A DNA stretch of 64,000 bases from Thiogranum sp. (GTDB lineage Bacteria; Pseudomonadota; Gammaproteobacteria; DSM-19610). Below the pieces are notes generated by a model. The model had not been told where the DNA came from and searched no databases. It worked only from the letters and a program-made list of their open reading frames with translations. This document shows, piece after piece, positions 54,483-64,000 of the stretch. Both the position numbers and the translations under genes were made by a program. The stretch covers positions 1-64,000 of the forward strand of contig JASBSN010000123.1 in the NCBI GenBank assembly GCA_030148915.1, in the 5' to 3' direction. Position 1 is the first letter of the stretch. Every line of letters starts with the position of its first letter.

Positions 54483-55024
54483 CGATTCTCGATATTTTAC
54501 ATTTTCCCGATCCTCGCTTGCGCCAACGCGCCCTCGAGGTAGAGCGGGTCGACGCGTCCTTGCGGGCGCTCATCGACGATATGTTTGCAACCATGTACCA
54601 GGCACCCGGCATCGGCCTGGCGGCCACCCAGGTGAATGTCCACCAGCGGCTATTGGTCATTGATGTTTCCAAGGACCAGGATCAGCCGCAGGTGTTCATC
54701 AACCCGGAGATCCTCGCGCGCGAAGGCGTCGAGGAAATGGACGAAGGTTGTCTTTCGGTGCCGGGCTTTTACGAGCGCGTGCAGCGCGCCGAGCGCATCA
54801 CGGTGCGCGCCCTGAATCGTGACGGCGAAGCTTTCGAGCTGGAAGCCGACGGCCTGCTGGCTGTGTGCATCCAGCACGAGATCGACCACCTCGATGGGAA
54901 ACTGTTCGTCGACTACCTGTCGCAACTAAAGCGCCAGCGCATTCGCAAAAAACTGGAAAAGCAGCGACGCCTGGGTATCGAGGACAACGTGGACCACGAC
55001 CGGCACGCCGAACCGGTCATCTAG
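54479..55024 (+). CDS. def: Peptide deformylase
   Basis: Def removes the N-formyl group from nascent proteins. Motif 1 is GIGLAATQ, motif 2 EGCLSVPG (metal-binding Cys) and motif 3 [12 protein letters not shown] (metal-binding His pair and catalytic Glu). Length 181 aa is normal. ATG 54479 is the natural start ([15 protein letters not shown]); the ORF-track start at 54458 is out of the family. No clear ribosome site is seen. fmt follows after about 150 bases. Confidence 0.97.
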   Translation: MAILDILHFPDPRLRQRALEVERVDASLRALIDDMFATMYQAPGIGLAATQVNVHQRLLVIDVSKDQDQPQVFINPEILAREGVEEMDEGCLSVPGFYERVQRAERITVRALNRDGEAFELEADGLLAVCIQHEIDHLDGKLFVDYLSQLKRQRIRKKLEKQRRLGIEDNVDHDRHAEPVI

Positions 55025-55175
55025 CCGGTTTGGCCTGCCGGTCGCCGATCGAGAACATTGGATGTCTATTTCACCCGCGACAGCGACGCAGTATCTGCCT
55101 GTGCCCTCCCTAATCCTGACGCCAGGTTTGCCGGTGGTCACCGTGGCAAACCGCTGAGCCCGGGTCGAACCCGCA

Positions 55176-56099
55176 ATGCGCATTGTCTTCGCCGGAACCC
55201 CGGATTTTTCCGTGCCCGCCCTACAGGGGCTTGTGCACAGCGGCCACCAAGTGGTCGGCGTGTATACGCAGCCGGACCGGCCGGCCGGCCGGGGGCGCAA
55301 GCTCGCGCCCGGCCCGATAAAGCGCCTGGCCGAAACCCAGGGTCTGGCGGTATTTCAACCGGCCACGCTGAAAGAAGTCGAGGCGCAGCAGCGTCTGGCC
55401 GCGTTGCGGCCCGAGCTGATGGTGGTGGTCGCCTACGGCCTGTTGCTGCCCCAGGCGGTGTTGGATATTCCGCGTCTTGGCTGCGTTAATCTGCACGCCT
55501 CGCTGTTGCCGCGTTGGCGTGGCGCGGCGCCGATACAGCGCGCCCTACTGGCCGGTGACAGCGCAACCGGGGTCTGCCTGATGCAGATGGAGGCCGGGCT
55601 CGACAGCGGCCCGGTGCTGGCCGAGGTGCGCACGCCCATCGCCGCCGATGAAACCGGCGGCTCGTTGCATGACCGTCTGAGCCAGCTCGCCGGCGAGCTG
55701 CTGATGCAACAGTTGCCGTACCTGGCCGCCGGCGAGCGGCAGGCACGGCGTCAGGACGAGGCGCTGGTTACCTACGCGCATAAGCTGGACAAGCGCGAGG
55801 CGGCCATCGACTGGCACCAGCCGGCGCGACAAATCGAGCGCCAGGTGCGGGCGTTCAATCCCTGGCCGGTGGCGCAGGCGCGCTACCAGGGGCAGCCGCT
55901 GAGAGTGTGGCGGGCGCGTGTCGGCGCCGGGCCAGAGGCCGCGCCTGGGACGGTAGTGGCGAGCGGCAAACAGGGTATCGATGTGGCCTGCGCAGAGGGG
56001 TGTCTGCGGCTGTGCGAAGTACAACTCCCGGGCGGCAAGCGGTTGGATGCCGCGGCGTTTCTCAATGCCCGGCGCCTAGACGGCGCTGTACTCGGGTAG
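55176..56099 (+). CDS. fmt: Methionyl-tRNA formyltransferase
   Basis: Fmt formylates initiator Met-tRNA with 10-formyl-THF. Landmarks are [20 protein letters not shown], the conserved Asn-His catalytic segment [19 protein letters not shown], and [16 protein letters not shown]. The C-terminal OB-fold domain ([14 protein letters not shown] onward) is complete. Length 307 aa. The gap from def is 151 bases with nothing recognised. rsmB follows within a few bases. Confidence 0.97.
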   Translation: MRIVFAGTPDFSVPALQGLVHSGHQVVGVYTQPDRPAGRGRKLAPGPIKRLAETQGLAVFQPATLKEVEAQQRLAALRPELMVVVAYGLLLPQAVLDIPRLGCVNLHASLLPRWRGAAPIQRALLAGDSATGVCLMQMEAGLDSGPVLAEVRTPIAADETGGSLHDRLSQLAGELLMQQLPYLAAGERQARRQDEALVTYAHKLDKREAAIDWHQPARQIERQVRAFNPWPVAQARYQGQPLRVWRARVGAGPEAAPGTVVASGKQGIDVACAEGCLRLCEVQLPGGKRLDAAAFLNARRLDGAVLG

Positions 56100-56101
56100 C
56101 C

Positions 56102-57448
56102 GTGCCGGTGCCCGCCGAGCGTACCCACGTGAAAGGCTCGGCCGATGCCGTGAGCAACCCGCGCCTGCTCGCCGCGCATCTGGTAGTGGCCGTTCTCCAG
56201 CAGGGAAATTCCCTCAATAGAGTGTTGGCGGCGCAGCTCGGCGAGGTGACCGATCCGCGCCAGCGGGCTTTGGCGCAGAAACTGGTTTACGGCACGTTGC
56301 GCTGGTATCACCGGCTGGAGGCGGTGCTGGCGCAATTGCTCGGCAAGCCGATGAAGAGCCGGGATCGAGACTTGCACGCCCTACTGCTGGTGGGTTTGTA
56401 CCAGCTGCTGGTGATGGAAGCGCCAGCTCACGCTGCGGTGAGTGAAACAGTGCAGGCGACGCGCGCGCTCGGTAAGGAGTGGGCCCGCGGCCTGGTCAAC
56501 GGCGTGTTGCGCAACGCCCTGCGCCGAGGTGAGGCGCTGCTCGCCCAGGCCGATGCCGAGCCCGTGGCGCGCTGGTCGCATCCGCGCTGGTGGTTGCAGC
56601 GCGTACAACAGGACTGGCCGCAGCACTGGCAGGAAGTGATGCGGGCAGATAACTGCCAGCCGCCCATGACACTGAGGGTCAACCTGCGCCAAGGCAGCCG
56701 GGAGCGCTATCTTGCCCGGCTGGCCGCAGAAGGCTTGCAGGCGCGGCCGCTGCCCGATTCCGCCACGGCGCTGCAATTGGCCACGCCGAGTGCGGTGGAC
56801 AAGCTGCCCGGTTTTTTTTCCGGTGCGGTCTCGGTGCAGGACGCCGCCGCGCAGCTCTGCGCGCCCCTGTTAGAATTGCATAGCGGCCAGCGGGTGCTTG
56901 ACGCCTGTGCCGCGCCGGGTGGCAAGACCGGGCATATTCTGGAGTCTGCGCAGTTGGACGCGGTGCTCGCCCTAGACAGCGACGCGCGGCGTCTGGAGAA
57001 GGTCGCTGAGAACCTGAGCCGTCTGCAGCTCTATGCGGAGTGTGTCTGTGCCGACGCCGGCGCGCCGGATACCTGGTGGGACGGGCGGACGTTCGAGCGC
57101 ATTCTGCTCGACGCTCCCTGCTCGGCCAGCGGCGTGGTGCGCCGTCATCCGGACATCAAAATACTCAGAAGAGACGAAGACGTGGAACAGCTGGCGCGCC
57201 AACAGTTGCGTCTGTTGGAAGCGTTATGGCCCTTGCTGAGCTCTGGCGGTATCCTGCTTTACGTGACATGCTCCGTATTCAGCCAGGAGAACGGCGAGGT
57301 TATCCGGGGGTTTTTGCGGCGCCACGCCGACGCCCGCACAGCGCCGATAGAGGCGCACTGGGGGCTGGCGCAGGCCGGGGGGCGTCAACTACTGCCTGGG
57401 GAGCATGGCATGGACGGATTCTATTTTGCGCGACTGGTAAAAAACTGA
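56102..57448 (+). CDS. rsmB: 16S rRNA (cytosine-967-C5)-methyltransferase RsmB
   Basis: RsmB methylates C967 of 16S rRNA. It has an N-terminal NusB-like RNA-binding domain (RLLAAHLVVAVLQQGNSL, QKLVYGTLRWYHRLEAVL) and a SAM domain with VLDACAAPGGKTGHIL, the catalytic Cys in LLDAPCSASGVVRRHPDI and YVTCSVFSQENGEV (general-base Cys). GTG 56102 directly after the fmt stop is used; GTG 56150 (MSNPRLLAAH) is a good alternative. Length about 448 aa. The ORF-track extension into fmt is spurious. Confidence 0.96.
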   Translation: MPVPAERTHVKGSADAVSNPRLLAAHLVVAVLQQGNSLNRVLAAQLGEVTDPRQRALAQKLVYGTLRWYHRLEAVLAQLLGKPMKSRDRDLHALLLVGLYQLLVMEAPAHAAVSETVQATRALGKEWARGLVNGVLRNALRRGEALLAQADAEPVARWSHPRWWLQRVQQDWPQHWQEVMRADNCQPPMTLRVNLRQGSRERYLARLAAEGLQARPLPDSATALQLATPSAVDKLPGFFSGAVSVQDAAAQLCAPLLELHSGQRVLDACAAPGGKTGHILESAQLDAVLALDSDARRLEKVAENLSRLQLYAECVCADAGAPDTWWDGRTFERILLDAPCSASGVVRRHPDIKILRRDEDVEQLARQQLRLLEALWPLLSSGGILLYVTCSVFSQENGEVIRGFLRRHADARTAPIEAHWGLAQAGGRQLLPGEHGMDGFYFARLVKN

Positions 57449-57459
57449 TACCAAAACCG

Positions 57460-58068
57460 GTGACGGAGCACTCGACAACCACCACACAGTACCGGCCAGT
57501 GCCTCGCTCTGGCTCGCACTTGCCCTTGTTGTTGGTGCTGATGTTGGCGTGCCTGGTGATAGCCAGGCCTTCCGCGGCGCGGGAGACGCGTATTGTCGAT
57601 GCCCGCACCCTGCTGGTGGAAGGCGTCTATCGCCTGGGCGCCCATGTGGATTTCGATTTTAACGACACCCTGAACGATGCGCTGCAAAACGGTGTGCCGT
57701 TGTTGATTGAGTTGCGGATCGAGGTGTTGCGCGAGCGGGGGTGGCTGTGGCCGGAGTTGATCGCCGAATTGCGCCAGCGCTTTAAGCTGGAATACCATGC
57801 GCTTAGCAGACGTTATCTGGTGCAAAGTTTCAGTACCGGTGGCCAGCAGAGTTTCGCCACCCTGAGCGAGGCGCTGGACAATATCGGCAATATCTACGAC
57901 CTGCCTCTGATCGACGCTCAGCTGCTGAACCCGACACAGCGATATCTGGTGCGAATGCGCGCCGATATCGATGTTGAGGCGCTGCCGACGCCGGTACGTC
58001 TGTGGGCCTATCTCGGCTCCGAATGGAGCCTGAAAAGCAAGTGGTACGAATGGCCGCTGGTGCCGTGA
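57460..58068 (+). CDS. DUF4390 exported protein
   Basis: The 202-residue protein has a signal or anchor helix (LPLLLVLMLACLVIARPSAA) and a DUF4390 domain (LLVEGVYRLGAHVDFDFNDTLNDAL, RYLVQSFSTGGQQSFATL, GSEWSLKSKWYEWPL). The family is always near ntrYX in gammaproteobacteria and its function is unknown. GTG 57460 is 12 bases after rsmB and is the likely start; a stronger ribosome site is not evident. The stop overlaps the ntrY-like start. Confidence 0.86.
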   Translation: MTEHSTTTTQYRPVPRSGSHLPLLLVLMLACLVIARPSAARETRIVDARTLLVEGVYRLGAHVDFDFNDTLNDALQNGVPLLIELRIEVLRERGWLWPELIAELRQRFKLEYHALSRRYLVQSFSTGGQQSFATLSEALDNIGNIYDLPLIDAQLLNPTQRYLVRMRADIDVEALPTPVRLWAYLGSEWSLKSKWYEWPLVP

Positions 58069-60230
58069 AAAACCGGCGCCTGGGCATCTGGCCCATGCTG
58101 CTTCTCTTTGTGCTGTTGCTGATGTCGCTGTCACTGATGAGTGACGCGACCAACAACTCGGAACGGTTCGGACGGCTGTATTCCTGGTTACTGCTGATCA
58201 ACGCGCTCGGTCTGGTGGTGCTGATCGGGCTGATCGGCTCGAATCTTTACTGGCTGGTGTCGCAGTACCGCGCCCGCGCGCCCGGCGCCCAGCTGACCTC
58301 GCGCTTGGTGGTGACCTTCGTCATACTCGCGGTCGTGCCGATCGGCGTGGTGTATTATTTCTCGCTGCAGTATTTGCAACGCGGTATCGATTCCTGGTTC
58401 GATGTGCAAATCGAACAGGCGCTGGACGATGCGCTGGAACTCGGGCGCGGCGCCCTGGATGTGCGCCTCAACGATCTGTTGCGGGTGACGGAAAAAATCG
58501 CCGACGAAGTGGCCGATATGTCGCCGGCGACCATTCCTATCGGTCTGTATGACATGCGCGTGCTCAGCAGCGCCGCGGAACTCACCCTGTTCGGCCGGGA
58601 TGGCCGGATCATCGCCTCGAGCACCGCCGAGGGCATCGACATTGTCCCGGACCGGCCGAGTCAGCAGGTGCTGATGTCGCTCTCCCAGGGGCGCTCGTAT
58701 GTCGGCATCGACCCGGTGGGCGATTCGGGCTTGCACGTGCGCGCGGTGGTACCGGTGTTGACCGCCAAAACCGGTGCTGAGCCGCAAACGCTGCAGGCGC
58801 TCTATCGGATACCCAAGCGTCTGGACGTGCTGGCGAACAACGTCGAAAGCCAGATCATCCGCTACAAGAAGCTGGCGTATCTGCGCACGCCCCTGAAGTA
58901 CAGCTATATTCTGACACTGTCGCTGGTGCTGGTGCTGAGCCTGTTGTCGGCGGTCTGGGCGGCATTTTATTCGGCGCGACGCCTGGTCGAACCAATCGCG
59001 ATTCTGGCCGAGGGCACGCGCGCCGTCTCCGAGGGTGATTACAGCAAGCGTCTGCCGGTGACCAGCGAGGATGAGCTCGGTTTTCTGGTGCGATCGTTCA
59101 ACGACATGACGCGGCGGCTGGCCCGGGCGCGCGAGCAGGAGCTCAGCAGCCAGGGTGAAGTGGAGCGCCAGCGCGCCTACCTGGAGACGGTACTCGCCAG
59201 CCTGTCATCGGGGGTGATCAGTATCGGGCAGGATAACGAACTGCGCACGGTGAACGAGGCTGCCAGCCAGATACTGGGCATGGATTTGAGCAGTCAGCTG
59301 GGTCATCGGTTGAGTGAAATAGGCAGGCGTTTCAGCTTCGTGGAGCCGTTGCTCGCTTCGATCGAGGGCCACCAGGCGAGCGACGAGAGCGACTGGCAGG
59401 GGCAGGTGGAGCTGGCCGATAGTGCCGGGCGCCGGGTGCTGATGTGCCGCAGTACGGCCCTGCCGGTCAGCGAAGATCTGGCCGGTGGCCAAGTGGTGGT
59501 GTTTGACGATGTCACTGATCTGATACGCGCACAGCGCGATGCCGCCTGGGGTGACGTGGCGCGGCGTCTGGCCCACGAAATAAAAAACCCCCTTACCCCG
59601 ATCCAATTGTCGGCCGAGCGGCTGCGGCGCAAATACCTGACCTCGATGCGCCCGGAAGACGCCGAGGTGCTCGATCGCGCCACGCGCACCATTGGTCAAC
59701 AAGTCGAAACCCTGAAAGAGATGGTGAACGCTTTCGGCGATTACGCCCGCGCGCCGCAGTTGCAAATGGAACCGGTGGACCTGTACGAATTGATCCGTGA
59801 CGTCGCCGATCTTTACAAGGGTTCCAGGCTGCGCATTAAACTGGATCTGGCCGACCCAGCGCCGATGATGGAGGCCGATGCCGGGCGTTTACGCCAACTC
59901 CTGCACAATCTCTACAAAAACGCGCTGGAGGCGGTGCGCGAGCGCTCGCGCGGTGAACTGAAGTTGCGCTCGCGCTGGGTGCTGGAAACCGGTGAGCGGT
60001 TCATCGATTTGAGTTTCGAGGACAACGGCAGCGGCTTTTCCGAACCCGTGCTGGAGCGGCTGTTCGAGCCTTATGTCACCACCAAGACACGCGGCACGGG
60101 ACTGGGTCTGGCGATCGTGAAAAAGATCGTTGAGGAGCACAATGGCCAAATCCGGGCGCACAACAGCGCCGCGCATCACGCCGTTATTGATATCCGCTTT
60201 CACGCCGAAACACAAAGCACTGTTACCTGA
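58050..60230 (+). CDS. ntrY: NtrY-like membrane sensor histidine kinase
   Basis: This NtrY-type kinase has four N-terminal membrane helices (PMLLLFVLLLMSLSLM, LLLINALGLVVLIGLIG, LVVTFVILAVVPIGVVYYF, and YSYILTLSLVLVLSLLSAVW after the extracytoplasmic part), HAMP (about 315-370), PAS (about 385-480), HisKA (RRLAHEIKNPLTPIQLSAERLRRKY) and HATPase (LHNLYKNALEAV, DNGSGFSE, GTGLGLAIVKKIV). ATG 58050 or GTG 58065 (overlapping the DUF4390 stop) may be the start; I use the ATG. It probably pairs with the regulator that follows. The name reflects similarity; nitrogen control is not shown. Confidence 0.9.
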   Translation: MAAGAVKNRRLGIWPMLLLFVLLLMSLSLMSDATNNSERFGRLYSWLLLINALGLVVLIGLIGSNLYWLVSQYRARAPGAQLTSRLVVTFVILAVVPIGVVYYFSLQYLQRGIDSWFDVQIEQALDDALELGRGALDVRLNDLLRVTEKIADEVADMSPATIPIGLYDMRVLSSAAELTLFGRDGRIIASSTAEGIDIVPDRPSQQVLMSLSQGRSYVGIDPVGDSGLHVRAVVPVLTAKTGAEPQTLQALYRIPKRLDVLANNVESQIIRYKKLAYLRTPLKYSYILTLSLVLVLSLLSAVWAAFYSARRLVEPIAILAEGTRAVSEGDYSKRLPVTSEDELGFLVRSFNDMTRRLARAREQELSSQGEVERQRAYLETVLASLSSGVISIGQDNELRTVNEAASQILGMDLSSQLGHRLSEIGRRFSFVEPLLASIEGHQASDESDWQGQVELADSAGRRVLMCRSTALPVSEDLAGGQVVVFDDVTDLIRAQRDAAWGDVARRLAHEIKNPLTPIQLSAERLRRKYLTSMRPEDAEVLDRATRTIGQQVETLKEMVNAFGDYARAPQLQMEPVDLYELIRDVADLYKGSRLRIKLDLADPAPMMEADAGRLRQLLHNLYKNALEAVRERSRGELKLRSRWVLETGERFIDLSFEDNGSGFSEPVLERLFEPYVTTKTRGTGLGLAIVKKIVEEHNGQIRAHNSAAHHAVIDIRFHAETQSTVT

Positions 60231-60310
60231 CCGGGGCTGCTCCTATAATGGCCGCACGCGTACGCACGACAATAGAACTCCCGGACAAGAGAAGAGAAAC
60301 AGGAAGCCTT

Positions 60311-61687
60311 ATGTCATCCGGCCACATCCTGGTGGTAGACGACGAACCGGATATTCGCAATCTGGTCAAAGAAATCCTTGAAGACGAGGGCTTCGAGGTC
60401 AGTGTTGCGCACAGCGGCGAGAGCGCCCGCCAGGCGCGGCGCATGCGCCGCCCGGACCTGATCCTGCTGGATATCTGGATGGATGACGTGGACGGCATCA
60501 CCTTGTTGCGGGAGTGGGCCGAAGGCGGCAGCCTGCCCTGCCCGATCATCATCATGTCGGGCCACGCCACGGTCGAAACCGCCGTCGAGGCCACCCGTCT
60601 CGGCGCCTATGACTTTATCGAAAAGCCCATCTCTCTGGCCAAGCTGCTGCTGGTGGTCAACCGCGCGCTGGAGGCGGGAAAACTGGAGCAGGAAAACCAG
60701 GGGCTCAAGCGTCAGGTGCTGCCGGTGTCCGAGCCGGCCGGTAAGAGCGACATCATGCAAAGCCTGCGCGAGCAGGCAAAGAAGATCGCTCAGCACAACA
60801 CCTGGGTACTCATCAGCGGCGAACCGGGCGCCGGCAAGGAAGTGGTGGCGCGCTACATCCACGCCCAGAGCCCGTTGCGCGAGCGCCCTTTTGTCGAAGT
60901 CGCCGTCGGCTCGATGTCCGCCGAGCATTCCGCCGCCGAGTTGTTCGGTTCCGAGGACGGTGATCGTGTCGTCTACGGTCGGCTGGAGCAGGCCAACGGC
61001 GGCACCCTGCTGCTGGCCAGTATCGCCGATATGGATCTGCAGACGCAGTCCCGGTTGTTGAGCGTGTTTCAGACCCACTCTTTTTTGCGCATGGGCGGTA
61101 CCGCGCCGGTGCCGGTGGATATCCGCGTCATCGCCACCACCTCGCGTGACCTGGATCAGGAAGTGCGTGAGGGGCGTTTCCGTGAAGATCTGTACTATCA
61201 TCTCAATGTGGTGCCGCTGACAGTGCCGCCCCTGCGCGCGCACGCAGCCGATGTTCCAGAGCTGCTGAACTTCTATGTCGACCGTTTCGTCATGCAGGAG
61301 AACCTTCCCTACCGCGAGTTTTCCATCGCCGCGCAAAACCGGCTGCGCCACTACAACTGGCCGGGAAATAACCGCGAGCTAAAAAATCTGGTGCAGCGCC
61401 TGCTGATTCTCGGCCAGGGGCCGGTGATCGATACGGAGGAAATCGAAGGCGCCCTGCAGCAGTTCAGCGAAACGCCCGAGCCGCCGGTTGCCGCCAGCGC
61501 CAGTCTGCCGCTGAATCTGCCACTGCGCGAAGCGCGCGAACAGTTCGAAAAGGTGTATCTGGAACACCAGTTACAGGAGGTGGGGGGCAGCGTTGGCAAG
61601 CTCGCCAAGCGTGTTGGCATGGAGCGTACACACCTCTACAGAAAACTGCGTGGACTGGGTATCGATTTCAAAAAAGGCAACGATTAG
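60311..61687 (+). CDS. ntrX: NtrX-like response regulator with degenerate AAA+ domain
   Basis: The 458-residue protein has a receiver (ILVVDDEPDIRNLV, LILLDIWMDDVDG with the phospho-Asp, SGHATVETAVEA, EKPISL), an AAA+ domain and a Fis-type HTH (LAKRVGMERTHLYRKLRGLGI). The AAA+ domain keeps Walker A (GEPGAGKE) but lacks the GAFTGA loop: AAELFGSEDGDRVVYGRLEQ runs straight on. Walker B is LLLASIADM instead of LFLDEI, and a conserved Arg in YYRLNV is His (YYHLNV). It is therefore unlikely to drive sigma-54 open-complex formation. ATG 60311 follows AGGAAG. Confidence 0.92.
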   Translation: MSSGHILVVDDEPDIRNLVKEILEDEGFEVSVAHSGESARQARRMRRPDLILLDIWMDDVDGITLLREWAEGGSLPCPIIIMSGHATVETAVEATRLGAYDFIEKPISLAKLLLVVNRALEAGKLEQENQGLKRQVLPVSEPAGKSDIMQSLREQAKKIAQHNTWVLISGEPGAGKEVVARYIHAQSPLRERPFVEVAVGSMSAEHSAAELFGSEDGDRVVYGRLEQANGGTLLLASIADMDLQTQSRLLSVFQTHSFLRMGGTAPVPVDIRVIATTSRDLDQEVREGRFREDLYYHLNVVPLTVPPLRAHAADVPELLNFYVDRFVMQENLPYREFSIAAQNRLRHYNWPGNNRELKNLVQRLLILGQGPVIDTEEIEGALQQFSETPEPPVAASASLPLNLPLREAREQFEKVYLEHQLQEVGGSVGKLAKRVGMERTHLYRKLRGLGIDFKKGND

Positions 61688-61699
61688 GCGGTCCGCTGG

Positions 61700-63073
61700 A
61701 TGAAAATAATTATTCTTGGCGCCGGCCAGGTGGGCTCCTCGGTGGCGCAGAACCTGGCCAGCGAGGCCAACGATATCACCGTCGTCGACAGCCGACCGGA
61801 GATCCTGCGTGATTTGCAGGATCGCATCGATATACGCACCGTGGTCGGTGCCGCCTCGCACCCCGAAGTGCTGACCCGGGCCGGCGCCGAAGACGCCGAT
61901 ATGATTCTGGCGGTGACCAACAGCGATGAAACCAACATGATCGCCTGTCAGGTTGCCTATACCCTGTTCCACACTCCGATCAAGGTGGCGCGGGTGCGTG
62001 CCCAGCCGTATCTGCGCTTTCCCAAACTGTTCACCCAGGACGCCCTGCCGATTGACGTGTTGATCAGCCCGGAACAGCTGGTCACCGACTATATCTGCCG
62101 CCTGATCGAGCAGCCGGAAGCCCTGCAGGTGCTCGATTTTGCCGGCGGCCGGGTGCAACTGGTGGCGGTGCGCGCGGTGCAGGGCGGGCCACTGGTGGGG
62201 CAGGAGTTGCGCCAACTCAAACAGCATATGCCGGGTGTCGAGGCGCGCGTGGCGGCGATATTCCGCCGTAGCCGGCCGATTCTGCCCAAGGGCGACACCG
62301 TTATCGAAGCTAATGACGAGGTGTTTTTTGTCGCCGCGCGCAAGAATATCCGCGCCATCACCAGTGAGTTGCGCGACCTCGATAAACCGGTCAAGCGGGT
62401 GATGATCGCCGGCGGCGGCAATATCGGTCTGCGCCTGGCTGAGTCTATCGAAGCGCGTTATCAGGTAAAACTGATCGACTGCGACGCTGAAACCGCACGC
62501 CGTCTGTCGGAACAACTGGATCGGACCATTGTGCTGCTCGGCGATGCGGCGGACGAGGAACTGCTGCTGGAAGAGAATATCGAGAACACGGACGTGTTCT
62601 GCGCGCTGACCAACGACGAAGAGGCGAACATCCTGTCCGCGATGTTGGCTAAGCGCCTGGGCGCGCGCAAAGTGATGTCGCTGATCAACCGGCCTTCCTA
62701 CGTCGACTTGGTGCAAAGCGAGGCGATCGACATCGCCATCTCCCCGCAGCAGGCCACCATTGGCAGCCTGCTGACGCACGTGCGCCGTGGCGATGTCGCC
62801 GCGGTACATTCACTGCGCCGCGGCGCCGCCGAAGCGATCGAAGCCGTGGCCCATGGGGACAACAAAACCTCCAAGGTGGTGGGGCGCGCCATCGATGAAA
62901 TCAAGTTGCCGCCGGGCACCACTATCGGTGCGATTGTGCGCGGCGAGGAGGTCATCATCGCCCACGACGACACCGTGATCGAAAGCGAGGACCACGTCAT
63001 CCTGTTCGTCGTCGACAAGCGGCAGATATCCAGCGTAGAGCGGCTGTTCCAGGTCAACGTCACCTTCTTCTGA
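61700..63073 (+). CDS. trkA: Trk system potassium uptake protein TrkA
   Basis: TrkA is the cytoplasmic NAD-binding regulatory ring of the Trk potassium system. Two Rossmann/RCK-N halves are seen, [16 protein letters not shown] and [16 protein letters not shown], each followed by a RCK-C domain. Length 457 aa is normal. It starts 12 bases after the ntrX-like gene and trkH follows after six bases, giving an ntrYX-trkAH run typical of gammaproteobacteria. Confidence 0.98.
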   Translation: MKIIILGAGQVGSSVAQNLASEANDITVVDSRPEILRDLQDRIDIRTVVGAASHPEVLTRAGAEDADMILAVTNSDETNMIACQVAYTLFHTPIKVARVRAQPYLRFPKLFTQDALPIDVLISPEQLVTDYICRLIEQPEALQVLDFAGGRVQLVAVRAVQGGPLVGQELRQLKQHMPGVEARVAAIFRRSRPILPKGDTVIEANDEVFFVAARKNIRAITSELRDLDKPVKRVMIAGGGNIGLRLAESIEARYQVKLIDCDAETARRLSEQLDRTIVLLGDAADEELLLEENIENTDVFCALTNDEEANILSAMLAKRLGARKVMSLINRPSYVDLVQSEAIDIAISPQQATIGSLLTHVRRGDVAAVHSLRRGAAEAIEAVAHGDNKTSKVVGRAIDEIKLPPGTTIGAIVRGEEVIIAHDDTVIESEDHVILFVVDKRQISSVERLFQVNVTFF

Positions 63074-63079
63074 GCGGCC

Positions 63080-64000
63080 ATGCGTTTCGCGACCATACAG
63101 CGAATTCTCGGCCTGCTGCTGATGTTCTCGGCCGTGACCATGTTGCCGCCGATGGGAATCGCGCTGGCTATGGACGAGCGCGGCTACAGCGATTTTTCCC
63201 TGACCATGCTGGTGGTGCTCGCCGCGGGGCTGTTCGCCTGGTATCCGGTACGCCGGCGGCGCCAGGAATTGAGGGTGCGCGACGGTTTCGTGATCGTTTC
63301 GTTGTTCTGGGTCGTGCTGGTGGTGGTCGGAGCGTTGCCTTTTCTGTTTGCCGACCAGCCCGAGATGAGCATTACCGATGCCATATTCGAATCCACCTCC
63401 GGGCTGACCACCACCGGCGCCACGGTGTTGGTCGGTATCGATCATCTGCCCTGGTCCATTCAGTTTTATCGACAGGAGCTCCAGTGGCTAGGCGGCATGG
63501 GCATCGTCGTGCTGGCAGTCGCCGTGTTGCCGATGCTGGGCATCGGTGGCATGCAGCTGTATCGCGCCGAAACCCCCGGGCCGATGAAAGACAACAAACT
63601 GACACCGCGGATCACCGAGACGGCCAAGGCTCTGTGGTATATCTACCTTGGGCTGACCGTCAGCTGCGCGGCGGCGTATTGGCTGGCGGGAATGGACGTG
63701 TTCGACGCCGTCTGTCACAGTTTTTCCACCGTGGCGATTGGCGGCTTTTCCACCCACGACCTGAGCATCGGTTACTTCAACAGCCCCGCCATCGAAATGG
63801 TCGCCGTGGTGTTCATGTTGCTGGCGGGAGTGAATTTCTCTCTGCACTTCCTGTCCTGGCGGTCGGTGAACCCACTTACCTACTTCCGCGACTCGGAATT
63901 CAAAGCCTATATTTTTGTCTTGGGCACGGTGGCGGTGGTCACCGTGGCTTATTTGTACCTCAGCGGCGCCTTCCCCAACATCGGCGATGCGCTACACCAT
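63080..64000 (+). CDS. trkH: Trk system potassium channel subunit TrkH, N-terminal part
   Basis: The gene starts at ATG 63080 and runs off the window after 307 codons, so it is absent from the ORF track. The protein is hydrophobic with about eight membrane helices so far. The first selectivity-filter segment appears in FESTSGLTTTGATVL and the second in HSFSTVAIGGFSTHDLS, as in KtrB/TrkH channels. WSIQFYRQELQWLGGMGIVVLAVAVLPMLGIGGMQLYRAE is characteristic. It forms the membrane pore with TrkA. Confidence 0.97.
   Translation, partial: MRFATIQRILGLLLMFSAVTMLPPMGIALAMDERGYSDFSLTMLVVLAAGLFAWYPVRRRRQELRVRDGFVIVSLFWVVLVVVGALPFLFADQPEMSITDAIFESTSGLTTTGATVLVGIDHLPWSIQFYRQELQWLGGMGIVVLAVAVLPMLGIGGMQLYRAETPGPMKDNKLTPRITETAKALWYIYLGLTVSCAAAYWLAGMDVFDAVCHSFSTVAIGGFSTHDLSIGYFNSPAIEMVAVVFMLLAGVNFSLHFLSWRSVNPLTYFRDSEFKAYIFVLGTVAVVTVAYLYLSGAFPNIGDALHH

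Noticed and set aside
57040-57459. Upstream extension of the DUF4390 frame
   Set aside because: It is inside rsmB in another frame; GTG 57460 gives a normal signal-peptide protein.

Overview
The window is ordinary, gene-dense chromosome of a gammaproteobacterium, mostly GC-rich, with housekeeping genes packed on both strands. Gene order is the best taxonomic clue. It contains gpmI-envC-ctpA-yibQ, lptM-lysA-dapF-DUF484-xerC joined to hslVU-DUF971-ubiEJB, argH-algZR-hemCDXY, LysM-dprA-smg-topA-tsaC-hemF, and def-fmt-rsmB-DUF4390-ntrYX-trkAH. These blocks are known from Pseudomonas, Xanthomonas and Chromatiales-type genomes. Ubiquinone genes (ubiB, ubiJ, ubiE, ubiD), aerobic hemF and class I adenylate cyclase agree with a respiring gammaproteobacterium. 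A Chromatiales/Ectothiorhodospiraceae-like host is my guess and is not proven. No tRNA, rRNA, CRISPR array, prophage or insertion sequence was seen.

Layout. 1-4.4 kb: end of gpmI, then envC, ctpA, yibQ and a DJ-1 family gene (cell-envelope and division hydrolysis). 4.4-4.86 kb: an AT-rich gap that appears to hold a CRP-type promoter and a small terminated transcript. 4.86-14.9 kb: a minus-strand run lptM-lysA-dapF-DUF484-xerC-hslV-hslU-DUF971-ubiE-ubiJ-ubiB, interrupted by one plus-strand HExxH gene. 15-23.3 kb: an esterase, cyaA preceded by a degenerate PAS-GGDEF gene, and a cupredoxin gene coupled to a membrane GGDEF-EAL gene. 23.3-31.5 kb: argH, algZR, a thioredoxin-fold gene and hemCDXY. 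31.5-41.4 kb: a 2Fe-2S flavoreductase, an SDR protein, a second GGDEF-EAL protein, a DUF2892 membrane protein, ubiD, prlC and gorA. 41.4-47.3 kb: a REP-like repeat, aroE-hemB, an unknown protein, a GGA-rich candidate CsrA-sequestering RNA and a hybrid histidine kinase. 47.3-54.3 kb: rubredoxin, hemF, tsaC, topA, smg, dprA and a LysM protein on the minus strand. 54.5-64 kb: def, fmt, rsmB, DUF4390, ntrY-like, ntrX-like, trkA and the start of trkH.

How the parts connect. Tetrapyrrole synthesis is spread over three sites (hemB, hemCDXY, hemF) and quinone synthesis over two. Signalling is dense for a housekeeping window: three GGDEF-family proteins, cyaA, AlgZR, an NtrYX-like pair and a hybrid kinase. 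Two CRP-like palindromes, each placed about -43 from a good -10 box, suggest cAMP control of the LysM gene and of a possible small RNA. The least explained items are the cupredoxin/GGDEF-EAL pair, the GGA-rich RNA, the HExxH protein between lysA and dapF, and the NtrX-like regulator whose AAA+ domain has lost several catalytic motifs. All calls come from reading the sequence; no database search was run.
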